Below, piece after piece: positions 14,199 through 22,204 of a stretch of 64,000 nt of DNA; position 1 is the first letter of the stretch, and every line of letters begins with the position of its first letter. The notes under the pieces are model-generated. The model was given only the letters and a program-made list of their open reading frames with translations, was not told the origin of the DNA and ran no database searches. The stretch is taken from positions 1-64,000 of the forward strand of contig NZ_JACJJP010000015.1 in the NCBI RefSeq assembly GCF_016900095.1, read 5' to 3'. Origin of the DNA: Gemmiger formicilis. GTDB lineage: Bacteria; Bacillota; Clostridia; Oscillospirales; Ruminococcaceae. Position numbers and translations under genes: made by a program.

Positions 14199-15572
14199 AT
14201 GAAATCTTTTGGAACATATATTTCAAAGCATTTGGCGTCTTTCGCTGTATTTCTCCTAATACTGGTGATCGTCAACATCATTCTGTTTGGCATGACCTTT
14301 TATCACACGGTTTCAGAGGATTACGGAGAATCGTCCCCACGCGCTATGCTTGAGATGACCTCTACTGCGGCAACCACCGAAGGCTTGCCCGATAACGCGG
14401 TACAGAAATTGCGCCAGTACAATATTTGGGCCATGTATCTGACGCCAACAGGCAAATGCTTTTGGACGCTCGATCTGCCGGAAGAAGTGCCGCAAAACTA
14501 TAACATTCAGGATGTAGCCCTATTTTCAAAAGGCTATCTGGAAGATTATCCCGTTTTTGTCTGGAATACGGATGAGGGATTGTTAGTTTTAGGGTATCCA
14601 AAGAATAGCTACATGAAGCTCACCAGCAACTACTATTCCATTGAGGCAATTCAAAAAATTCCTCTCTATGTGATAGGAATGGTAGGCATGGATGCACTGT
14701 GTCTGTTTTTGGCCTATTATTTTTCAAAACGCAGGATCATCCAGAATACAGAGCCGATTGTAGATGCCATTGAAACATTGGCTGATGGCAAACCTGCTTC
14801 GCTTCATGTTGAAGGTGAGTTGTCTGAGATTGCAGGCAGTGTAAATAAAGCATCTCAGATAATAAGCAGACAGAACGAAGCCCGCGCCAACTGGATCAGC
14901 GGCGTCTCCCATGACATCCGCACACCGCTTTCTATGATTATGGGGTATGCTGGCCGGATTGCTGCAAACGAAGCAACCAGTGATACAGTTAGGGAGCAGG
15001 CAGAAATCGTGCGAAAACAAAGCGTCAAAATCAAAGAACTTGTGCAGGATTTGAATTTAGTATCCCAACTGGAATATGAAATGCAGCCGCTTCACAAGGA
15101 AAAAATACGCCTGTCTAAACTCATTCGTTCCTATGTGGCCGAATTGCTCAACTCCGGGCTTTCTGATGCCTATACGATTGAAATTGATGTAGCACCCGAA
15201 GCGGAAAACGCCATGTTGGAATGTGATGCTCGATTGATTTCACGGGCGGTCAACAACCTTGTCCAGAACAGTATCAAGCATAATCCGCAAGGCTGCAAAA
15301 TCCAGCTTTCCCTTAAAAGCACCGGCGAGGCACTTAGTCTAATTGTTGCAGACAATGGTGTAGGGCTTACCCCTGAAAAGCTGCAAGAATTAGAAGAAAA
15401 GCCACACTATATGGAAAGCACCGATGAACGGCTCGATTTGCGGCACGGGTTAGGGCTTTTGCTTGTGCGCCAAATCGTTGAGGCGCATGGCGGATCTATG
15501 AGAATGGATAGTATTTCAAATCAGGGATGCCAAACTACCTTATCCTTTCGGGTAAGCCCAACAAGAGGATAA
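14199..15572 (+). CDS. Sensor histidine kinase (CprK/NisK-like)
   Basis: A 457-residue kinase with a transmembrane helix at about 12-38, an extracellular domain of about 115 residues, a second helix at about 155-176, HisKA with H238 in SGVSHDIRTPLS, the N box VQNSIKH near 356-362, and G boxes DNGVGL and HGLGL. An extracytoplasmic domain of this size fits the lantibiotic-sensing class rather than the very short BceS type. It partners the adjacent response regulator. Confidence 0.9.
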   Translation: MKSFGTYISKHLASFAVFLLILVIVNIILFGMTFYHTVSEDYGESSPRAMLEMTSTAATTEGLPDNAVQKLRQYNIWAMYLTPTGKCFWTLDLPEEVPQNYNIQDVALFSKGYLEDYPVFVWNTDEGLLVLGYPKNSYMKLTSNYYSIEAIQKIPLYVIGMVGMDALCLFLAYYFSKRRIIQNTEPIVDAIETLADGKPASLHVEGELSEIAGSVNKASQIISRQNEARANWISGVSHDIRTPLSMIMGYAGRIAANEATSDTVREQAEIVRKQSVKIKELVQDLNLVSQLEYEMQPLHKEKIRLSKLIRSYVAELLNSGLSDAYTIEIDVAPEAENAMLECDARLISRAVNNLVQNSIKHNPQGCKIQLSLKSTGEALSLIVADNGVGLTPEKLQELEEKPHYMESTDERLDLRHGLGLLLVRQIVEAHGGSMRMDSISNQGCQTTLSFRVSPTRG

Positions 15573-15601
15573 ATTGCTAAAAGAGCAGGAAGGAAAAATG
15601 G

Positions 15602-16726
15602 ATGAGCCAATATTTAGAAGCATTACAACAAGCCATGTTCATCTTTCCGATAATCGTGATTCTGTTCACGGTGCCATACATCGCATGGAGCTATCACAAA
15701 TATGGGTCAGTTCTCAGTTTACGAGTGCTGATTGTGTACAGCTTTATCCTATATCTTCTCTGCGTTTACTGCCTGGTCATTCTTCCATTACCTACGCCGG
15801 AGAAAGCTGCTACGCTGCATGGACATAAAGCACAGCTTGTCCCTTTTTCTTTCGTAGCTGATATAGCCAAACAAGCGCAGATCCAGCCTGGACAGCCTGC
15901 AAGTTGGCTTAGCATTTTCACCGGCAGTGCCTTCTGGACCACCGTATTCAATCTGTTTATGACAATGCCTTTCGGTGTCTATCTGCGTTACTACTTCTGC
16001 TATAATTGGCGCAAAACTTTGCGACTATCTTTTTTGCTCTCTCTGTTTTTCGAGCTGACCCAACTCAGCGGCCTGTATTTTGTCTATCCAGGCAGCTACC
16101 GCCTATTTGACGTAGACGACCTGATCGTCAACACTGCGGGCAGCATGATTGGATTTGCCTTGGCTGGACCAGTGAGCCGTCTGCTGCCTACCCGACAAGA
16201 ATTGGATACCGTCAGTTTCCGGCGGGGTGCATCCATCTCCTTTACGCGGCGTGTTTTCTCATTTCTGGCCGATATAGCTTGCCTGACCTTTGCATCGTGC
16301 ATCCTGGCCGTGTTCGTAGTTCCGTTTGGAATCACCCTTTCCATTCAATGGCTGCCGGTTCTATTTCTTCTATACTTTGGGCTGCTTCCTGCTTTTTGTC
16401 ACGGGCAGACCCCAGGTAAGCGGCTGACACGAATGAAAATCGTGCAAGCGAACAGCGACACAGCGCATTGGTATCAATATTTTCTTCGGTATGGCCTGCT
16501 GATAACTGGTCTGGTCGGGGTTCCATACTGGTTGAACCGGCTGCTGTTTATTCTGATGAATGTACTACACCTGGACAGCCTGGCATCTCTTGTACTTCAC
16601 GGATTACTGGTCGGCGGGTATTTGTTCTGGCTATTCTTTGCCGGGATTCGCATGGCCCTGCACAAACCCTTGTTCTACGAGCGATGGTCGAGGACAAAGT
16701 TAATAAGTACAGTAAAACGCACATAA
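15602..16726 (+). CDS. VanZ-RDD fusion membrane protein
   Basis: A 374-residue membrane protein. Residues about 10-200 match the VanZ family (helices, the PLPTPEKA region, the conserved LFELTQL and FDVDDLIVNTAGSMIGF). Residues about 210-365 match an RDD domain (RRVFSFLADIACL, and GQTPGKRLTRMKI after it). VanZ proteins can raise resistance to teicoplanin and some other lipoglycopeptides by an unknown route. It is the last gene of the regulator-kinase operon, with a ribosome site AGGAAGGA, so it is probably induced with it. Confidence 0.88.
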   Translation: MSQYLEALQQAMFIFPIIVILFTVPYIAWSYHKYGSVLSLRVLIVYSFILYLLCVYCLVILPLPTPEKAATLHGHKAQLVPFSFVADIAKQAQIQPGQPASWLSIFTGSAFWTTVFNLFMTMPFGVYLRYYFCYNWRKTLRLSFLLSLFFELTQLSGLYFVYPGSYRLFDVDDLIVNTAGSMIGFALAGPVSRLLPTRQELDTVSFRRGASISFTRRVFSFLADIACLTFASCILAVFVVPFGITLSIQWLPVLFLLYFGLLPAFCHGQTPGKRLTRMKIVQANSDTAHWYQYFLRYGLLITGLVGVPYWLNRLLFILMNVLHLDSLASLVLHGLLVGGYLFWLFFAGIRMALHKPLFYERWSRTKLISTVKRT

Positions 16727-16884
16727 AATCAGACTTTGTAATATTGTAAGATAAGGACGGGAGTGACCGGCAAGCAATGCCTGTGGCTATCCAGATAGCC
16801 CCACGCGCTTGTTGAGGGATACCCCCAAGCCCCCTTTGAACGCAGAATTTCATTCTGCGGCTGCGCGTTCTACGAACGCTTTTA

Positions 16885-16920
16885 ACCCTGGCCATTTCTA
16901 TGTTGGCCAGGGTCTTTTTT
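16885..16920 (+). terminator. Terminator after the VanZ-RDD gene
   Basis: ACCCTGGCC (16885-16893) pairs with GGCCAGGGT (16905-16913), followed by CTTTTTTG. A second GC hairpin lies at about 16840-16875. Confidence 0.9.
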
Positions 16921-16923
16921 GCA

Positions 16924-17358
16924 TTACTCTTTTTCGTCAAGCGGCTCTGCAGCGAACACATAGCCCAGGTTGGAGATTGTTTTGATATATACAGGGTTGT
17001 CTTTGTCCGTTTCGATTTTCTTCCAAATACGGCTCACAGTATTTGAAATAGCACTCAGGCAACTTTCACTACTTTCATGCCAGACTTCCTCATAGATCTG
17101 TTCTTTACTGAACAGGGTCCCAGGATGTTGGGCCAGGAATATCAACACGCCATATTCATATCTGGACAAGTGAACGTCTTTTCCATCTTTCAAAACCCGG
17201 CGCTGATGTAGCCGAATCTCCAGATCAGGATAGAGAAGAACATTGGCGGAAAACAGGCGCGGATACCAATGTCCAGTATCAGTCCAAGTCATTAGTGTTT
17301 CTTCTTCAACCTGTGCATCATCTCCGGTAATGCGCGCTATGATTTCAATTTTTCGCAT
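16924..17358 (-). CDS. Winged-helix regulator without a receiver domain
   Basis: A 144-residue protein. Residues about 45-140 form an OmpR-type DNA-binding domain (VHLSRYEYGVLIFLAQHPG, then KEQIYEEVWHE and TVSRIWKKIE, ending in the IKTISNLGYVF hairpin). The N-terminal ~40 residues are too short for a receiver. The ATG at 17358 has AAAGGAG upstream. Convergent to the VanZ-RDD gene and inside the cargo repeats, it may regulate the module in a phosphorylation-independent way. Confidence 0.8.
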   Translation of the reverse strand: MRKIEIIARITGDDAQVEEETLMTWTDTGHWYPRLFSANVLLYPDLEIRLHQRRVLKDGKDVHLSRYEYGVLIFLAQHPGTLFSKEQIYEEVWHESSESCLSAISNTVSRIWKKIETDKDNPVYIKTISNLGYVFAAEPLDEKE

Positions 17359-17401
17359 GATTATTCTCCTTTGCAAACTGCCAGTCTGCCAGCAAAGAAG
17401 T

Positions 17402-17523
17402 GTCACTCCTATGAGGGCATAAAGAACGGCGGCCTTGATTTGTTCAAAGCCGCCGCAGCGATAAATAAGCATGTATAGTGTCTGTCGAACGACGGCTTTT
17501 TTCTTTTGCCGTCGTCCGGCAGA
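17402..17523. repeat. Cargo-flanking repeat, right copy
   Basis: Counterpart of 10147-10267 with the same two hairpins; differences are concentrated in the spacer between them. The pair marks the limits of a ~7.1 kb insertion. Confidence 0.85.
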
Positions 17524-17551
17524 TAATTACTATATTCTTTTGTTTTATGTT

Positions 17552-18808
17552 TTACGATACTTGATGTCGTTTCCATTCCCTTCGTACAAAAGGAATGCAA
17601 ATAAGGGCAATTATCGTATAAACAATCATCCGCATTATTACTACATCAAAAATTACTTTGCCAAACGGATAGTCAAAATAGCCAAAAAATTCGTCAGAAA
17701 ATACAGTTTGTGTTGCGTTGTATGGCAATAATGCAAGAATCCTGTTCCAAATACCGTTTGTTTCGCTGACGCCTAAAAACATCGGTAACATTATGGCAAG
17801 TACAATAAGCGCTAAAACAGGAACAGAAGATTTTAGTTTAGCCGACAAAAGGAGTGTAAAAGCTACCATACCAATCAAAATAAGATATAAAGTTGCTACT
17901 CCAAGTAATGTTGCTCCCATCAATGACAAATTATAGGGGGTAATCGTATCCAACACTTGAACAGGTAAATTCCAACCGTCAAAGCCAAATGCGAGAAGCT
18001 GAATCCCGCAACCCGTCAATATAAAGAGAGTAAATACTAATAAACTATATACAAATGCAGCTAAAATCTTTGCTGTAATGAGCTTTGATTTTCCATATCG
18101 GGACGAAAGAATAATACTGTCTGCACCAGACTTATATTCGCCACAGAATGTACCCGATACACAAATACAAATTCCAATAATGCCTATGACGAACAATTCC
18201 AAACAACTAAGTAGCATTTCCCAACCGGCGTGATAGCTGTATTCATACGGTGTTGTAATGGAGGAAACCCGATCTAACCAAAATGCTTTTTCGCTGTTTG
18301 AAAAATTCCAATCCACATATTCCTGATTTAACAACGTGTTAATTTTTTCGTCACGGGCAGCATAAAAGTCTATGCCATTCTCCAAATCCATATTAGTAAT
18401 TGCTGAAAAAGTAGAATCATAAGTAGAAGGAGCAACATAGTTTCCATTTATTAACTTCCAATAATCTGAATATGGAAAGAAATATTTGTAGTATGCACTA
18501 TCAGTTAGTGCCTTTTGTTCTGTGTCTTTGGAAACATTGGCAGGATCATCAAACAGGGCTTGATATGCCGCAATATCGGTCTTGATTTTTTCATCTGTCA
18601 GTTTACCTGCATAGGTATTAGCATATTCTTTTTCCATAGCAATTGCAGAAAGGCCATTAACCTGATTACCATCAGTATCAAGTACAATATATTGACTTAC
18701 CGGAAGATAAAACAATACTCCGATCAGCAATAGACATACTGCAATTACAATGATGTTCATTCTCTTTTTTGCAAGTTTTTTTAGTTCCAGTACAAACAGC
18801 GTTTTCAT
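17552..18808 (-). CDS. ABC transporter permease with large extracellular loop
   Basis: A 418-residue permease: an N-terminal cytoplasmic stretch LFVLELKKLAKKRMN, one helix at about 16-38, an extracellular domain of about 160 residues, then five or more helices. This layout matches ABC-2 permeases of BcrB-like resistance systems. Its start shares one base with the stop of the ATPase gene. It is AT-rich compared with the conjugation backbone, consistent with separate acquisition. The substrate is probably a cell-wall-active peptide but cannot be read. Confidence 0.83.
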   Translation of the reverse strand: MKTLFVLELKKLAKKRMNIIVIAVCLLLIGVLFYLPVSQYIVLDTDGNQVNGLSAIAMEKEYANTYAGKLTDEKIKTDIAAYQALFDDPANVSKDTEQKALTDSAYYKYFFPYSDYWKLINGNYVAPSTYDSTFSAITNMDLENGIDFYAARDEKINTLLNQEYVDWNFSNSEKAFWLDRVSSITTPYEYSYHAGWEMLLSCLELFVIGIIGICICVSGTFCGEYKSGADSIILSSRYGKSKLITAKILAAFVYSLLVFTLFILTGCGIQLLAFGFDGWNLPVQVLDTITPYNLSLMGATLLGVATLYLILIGMVAFTLLLSAKLKSSVPVLALIVLAIMLPMFLGVSETNGIWNRILALLPYNATQTVFSDEFFGYFDYPFGKVIFDVVIMRMIVYTIIALICIPFVRREWKRHQVS

Positions 18809-19692
18809 TACTTATCCCCCCTAACTTTCTCGTCTTGAAAATGATACAAATACAGATCATCAAGTGATGGAGGAACATTGATCGCCCCGCGGATCGGTTG
18901 TGTATCATTCACGATACGCAGCAAGACTTCGTTCCCCTGTTCGTGATGCAAATTTACAACACGAAAACGCTCGCTTATTTCCTCAAGCTGAGTTTGTTGA
19001 AGTTTGCACTTCCAAACTTTTCCTTCCATGCTGTGAATTGCATTGTCAGTGGAACAATTCATAATTAAAGTGCCATTTTTCATCATCAGAATATCGTCTG
19101 CAATATAATCAACATCCGAAACAATATGTGTTGACAGAATTACAATTTTATCCTTTGCAAGCTCCGCAATTAAATTACGGAACCTCATTCGTTCTTTCGG
19201 GTCAAGTCCCGCTGTTGGTTCGTCTAGGACAAGAATGCGAGGGTCATTGATAACTGCCTGTGCAATTCCAAGGCGCTGTTTCATGCCACCTGAAAAGGTA
19301 CGGATTTTTTTCCCTGCTACATCTGACAGATTAACCGTTTCCAAAATCTCCGAAACTTTCTTTTTTGTCTTTGCAGTATTAAGTCCCTTAACTGCTGCAA
19401 TAAATTCTAAATACTCTTTTGCAGTAAAATCTGGATAATATCCAAAATCCTGCGGCAAGTATCCGAGATAGTTGCGATAGGTTTCTCCTAATTCCTCAAT
19501 CTCTTTTCCGTCATAAAAAATTTTTCCAGAGGTAGGTTTTAGAATATCGCAGACCATACGCATTAGGGTTGTCTTACCGGCTCCGTTCGCACCCAGAAGT
19601 CCATAGACACCTGGCTGCAAAGTGACAGAAATATTATCCACTGCAACTTTTGAGCCAAAACGTTTGGATAATCCTTCAATAGATAATTCCAT
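18808..19692 (-). CDS. ABC transporter ATPase, BcrA-like
   Basis: A 294-residue ATPase with Walker A GANGAGKT (34-41), signature FSGGMKQR (133-140) and Walker B ILVLDEP (153-159). A C-terminal tail of about 80 residues ends in PSLDDLYLYHF, as in BcrA-type proteins. The ATG at 19692 has AAAGGAG upstream; the longer frame has no site. The gene lies downstream of a VanR/VanS-like pair and behind a hairpin that could act as terminator or attenuator. Confidence 0.9.
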   Translation of the reverse strand: MELSIEGLSKRFGSKVAVDNISVTLQPGVYGLLGANGAGKTTLMRMVCDILKPTSGKIFYDGKEIEELGETYRNYLGYLPQDFGYYPDFTAKEYLEFIAAVKGLNTAKTKKKVSEILETVNLSDVAGKKIRTFSGGMKQRLGIAQAVINDPRILVLDEPTAGLDPKERMRFRNLIAELAKDKIVILSTHIVSDVDYIADDILMMKNGTLIMNCSTDNAIHSMEGKVWKCKLQQTQLEEISERFRVVNLHHEQGNEVLLRIVNDTQPIRGAINVPPSLDDLYLYHFQDEKVRGDK

Positions 19693-19710
19693 ATAAAATC
19701 TCCTTTCATG

Positions 19711-19762
19711 CAAAAAGCCTGATCGCTTTTGGTATTATTGTACCGAAAAGCATCAGGCTTTG
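19711..19762 (-). terminator. Terminator or attenuator before the BcrA-like gene
   Basis: Two complementary arms (CAAAAAGCCTGAT... at 19711-19730 and GAAAAGCATCAGGCTTTG at 19745-19762) form a long stem that ends on the minus strand in GGCTTTTTG. It lies between the kinase gene and the ABC operon. Confidence 0.75.
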
Positions 19763-19763
19763 T

Positions 19764-19791
19764 ATTAAGTCCTAAACGATAATTTCCTAAG
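19764..19791 (-). promoter_or_regulatory. Candidate response-regulator site before the ABC operon
   Basis: On the plus strand the segment starts ATTAAG and ends TTTCCTAAG. The same two boxes occur at 21736-21752 upstream of the response regulator gene. Shared boxes before both transcription units suggest one activator. Confidence 0.5.
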
Positions 19792-19796
19792 AAAAA

Positions 19797-20996
19797 CTAA
19801 AGATTTTCGTGAGAATTTCCTTTGTGCTGGGTAGTTACATCCGGCAAGGTGATGTAGAATGTTGTTTTTCGATTTTCACTTTTCACCGTAATCGTTCCTC
19901 CGTGCAAAGTAATAATATTTTGGGCAATTGCCAATCCAAGACCAGCTCCTCCTGTATTTCCTTGTCTTGCATCATCTGCACGATAAAACTTTTCAAAGAT
20001 ATGAGCTTGTTGCTCTGGTGAAATGGTATCACCTGTATTTGTAATGGAGATTATCACCTTATCCATTTGATATAACGCAGAAATAGCAATGACTGTATTA
20101 GTCTCGCTATACGCTACTGCATTTTTAAGAATATTTTGAAACGCCCTTGCGAGATAATTTGCGTCCCCATAGATGTAAATATCTTTCGGCATATTTATCT
20201 GAATTTCAACTTGAGCCGCTTGCAGAGCCGGAGTAAATTCATCTGCAAGCTGTATCAGCATATAATGTAAATCAATTTTTGTTTTTAAAAGGGCAAAATC
20301 ATCTTGCCGGAAACGTGTAATTTCAAAAAATTCGTTAATCAGTTTTTCAAGGCGCATTGCCTTTTCCAATCCAACATGAATACATTTTTCTCTTTGAACT
20401 TGATCCATTTCTTTGTTTTCATCAAGAATACTCAAATAACCAATAACAGAGGTCAGCGGTGTTTTTATATCATGTGCCAAATATAGGATAAGCTCGTCCT
20501 TTTTCTGTTCGGAAAGTTCAGCTTCTCTGCGCTGTTGTTCAAGTGTTCGCTGGACAGTTTTCAGGTTTTCTTCAACGAACCGCATTTCTTTTGGCATTGT
20601 AATAGGCTCGCAATTCTCGTTCAAAAGTGCATTGATTCCCTTATTGATAGCGTCAAAGTATTTTCCAAACCATGTGAGAGAAAAATGGAATAGCATTAAA
20701 AATACAAGAGCCATTGCAAGGAACATAAATTCACCCCAATGTCCACGAAAAATGGCTTCGTAAGTAGTGTATGCTTTGTCATAATCAAAACCCGGAAGGA
20801 CAGAAAACAAACCTATTATCCATACACCGATTTTCCCTCGGAGAAAATTATATAAAAGTAATACGGCAATTCCAGAAATAAAAAGCATACACACAAGTTG
20901 AATAAATACTTTTCGTTTCATTCTTGAATAATCATTTTTCTCAACTCTCAATTTTGTACCCAACCCCCCATATTGTTTTAATGTAGCGTGGCTCAT
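19797..20996 (-). CDS. VanS-like sensor histidine kinase
   Basis: A kinase of up to 399 residues. Two helices (about 30-50 and 90-108) flank a ~40-residue outside loop; H175 sits in LYLAHDIKTPLTS, followed by IGYLSILDE, NILKNAVAYSE as the N box and GGAGLGLAIA as the G2 box. The N-terminal KNDYS-MKRK segment and the whole layout closely resemble VanS of glycopeptide resistance clusters. The ATG at 20996 has GGGAG nine nt upstream; an in-frame TTG at 20951 would put KNDYS at the expected position and is an alternative. It overlaps the regulator gene. Confidence 0.85.
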   Translation of the reverse strand: MSHATLKQYGGLGTKLRVEKNDYSRMKRKVFIQLVCMLFISGIAVLLLYNFLRGKIGVWIIGLFSVLPGFDYDKAYTTYEAIFRGHWGEFMFLAMALVFLMLFHFSLTWFGKYFDAINKGINALLNENCEPITMPKEMRFVEENLKTVQRTLEQQRREAELSEQKKDELILYLAHDIKTPLTSVIGYLSILDENKEMDQVQREKCIHVGLEKAMRLEKLINEFFEITRFRQDDFALLKTKIDLHYMLIQLADEFTPALQAAQVEIQINMPKDIYIYGDANYLARAFQNILKNAVAYSETNTVIAISALYQMDKVIISITNTGDTISPEQQAHIFEKFYRADDARQGNTGGAGLGLAIAQNIITLHGGTITVKSENRKTTFYITLPDVTTQHKGNSHENL

Positions 20997-21654
20997 CTAT
21001 GACATCTCCCATTTTTTCACGCAAATGGCGAATGTGAACTGTGATTGTATTGCTGTTTTTATCGTAATATTCATCAGTCCAAACATATTTAAATAATTCT
21101 TCTGATGTAACAACCCTGCCTTTTTTTTCACAGAGGGCTTGTAAAAGCTTAAATTCAGTTGGAGTAAGTGACAGAAGGGTATCATTAACCATGCAGGTAT
21201 GGGCGCTGATGTTCATTACCAAACCATTTGTGGTTGTTATGACGTTTTCTACCATTTTTGAATCAGATAATTCTGTAGGTCCACTGTATTTTTTATATCG
21301 TCGTAGTTGAGCCTTTACCCTTGCCATTAAAGCCAATGGCTTAAATGGTTTTGTAACATAATCATCTGCCCCCATTGTTAAACCTGTAATAGTATCAATT
21401 TCCCCATCTCTTGCAGTAAGCATGATAATGGGATAGGTATATGTTTCACGAATTTTTTTACAAAGCTGAAAACCGTCTATCCCCGGCAGCATAACATCTA
21501 AAATTGCCAGATCAAATTCTTCAGCGTTAATATACTCTAATGCTTTTTGTGCAGTATAAGCTTTATAAACAATATAATTTTCATTATGAAGATACATTTC
21601 GATTAAATCAGTAATTTCGGCTTCATCATCAACGATGAGTATTTTTTCAGACAT
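20941..21654 (-). CDS. VanR-like response regulator
   Basis: A 237-residue OmpR-family regulator with D9/D10 in ILIVDDE, phospho-acceptor D53 in LAILDVMLPG, K102 in YVTKPF, and a C-terminal winged helix with NSNTITVHIRHLREKMG. The opening SEKILIVDDEAEITDLIEMYL is very close to VanR. The ATG at 21654 is placed about 10 nt after AAAGGA; an upstream ATG at 21663 is too close to the site. It forms an operon with the VanS-like kinase and is followed by a BcrAB-like ABC transporter rather than van genes. Confidence 0.88.
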   Translation of the reverse strand: MSEKILIVDDEAEITDLIEMYLHNENYIVYKAYTAQKALEYINAEEFDLAILDVMLPGIDGFQLCKKIRETYTYPIIMLTARDGEIDTITGLTMGADDYVTKPFKPLALMARVKAQLRRYKKYSGPTELSDSKMVENVITTTNGLVMNISAHTCMVNDTLLSLTPTEFKLLQALCEKKGRVVTSEELFKYVWTDEYYDKNSNTITVHIRHLREKMGDVIDEPRYIKTIWGVGYKIES

Positions 21655-22204
21655 ATACACCATTCCTTTCCGAGGGTTTCATATTTATTGTAACAAATAG
21701 GTAAGCTGTGTTTATTATCAATTAAATGAGAAAATATTAAGGTTTTCCTAAGTCAACTCTTTTATTCGTTCATCTACAGGTTTTTCAGCATAATTCTGTA
21801 TTGGTTCAGAGTATAGACATCGTTAAAGCACCGTGATTGCACGAGACTGTTTACTTATTTCCTTTTCCTCTTTAAGTGTCATGCACCACATAAACTCAAC
21901 GCAGGCAACATTTATTATATTTCATTCTCCAAAACGGCACAACCAGGCAATGTGAATGATAAAGTGTAAGTATATGTCACATTCAAAAACAATTTATAAG
22001 CAGAAAGAGGCTGAATAACAGGGAGAAAGAAACTTGCTGTTTACTTTTACTCATTTAGATTGCTGATAAGGATGCCATTTTAAGGCCCCCAAGAGTGGTC
22101 GACGGGAAGGCAGGACAGATTATCTCCCCCCGCTGGAGAGGGCTTCTAAATGCGTAGGAAATTCTGATAATGGTATTTCTGGTACTTTGCTATGCTGAAG
22201 CAAG
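21655..22204. other. Gene-free stretch between cargo and relaxase
   Basis: About 550 bp, AT-rich up to about 22080 and then shifting to backbone composition. It holds the leader of the VanR-like gene and the boxes ATTAAG/TTTCCTAAG at 21736-21752. No convincing gene is present. The change in composition near 22080 probably marks the right limit of the second cargo module. Confidence 0.5.

Larger units (their letters stand above)
12587..16726. other. Peptide-resistance module (CprABC-RK plus VanZ-RDD)
   Basis: Grouping feature: a leftward ABC operon and a rightward operon of response regulator, kinase and VanZ-RDD share the intergenic region 13352-13492. The composition resembles CprABC/CprRK of Clostridioides difficile, which confers resistance to nisin and other cationic peptides. 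The lipoprotein, the small membrane protein and the receiver-less regulator are additions. Confidence 0.7.
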
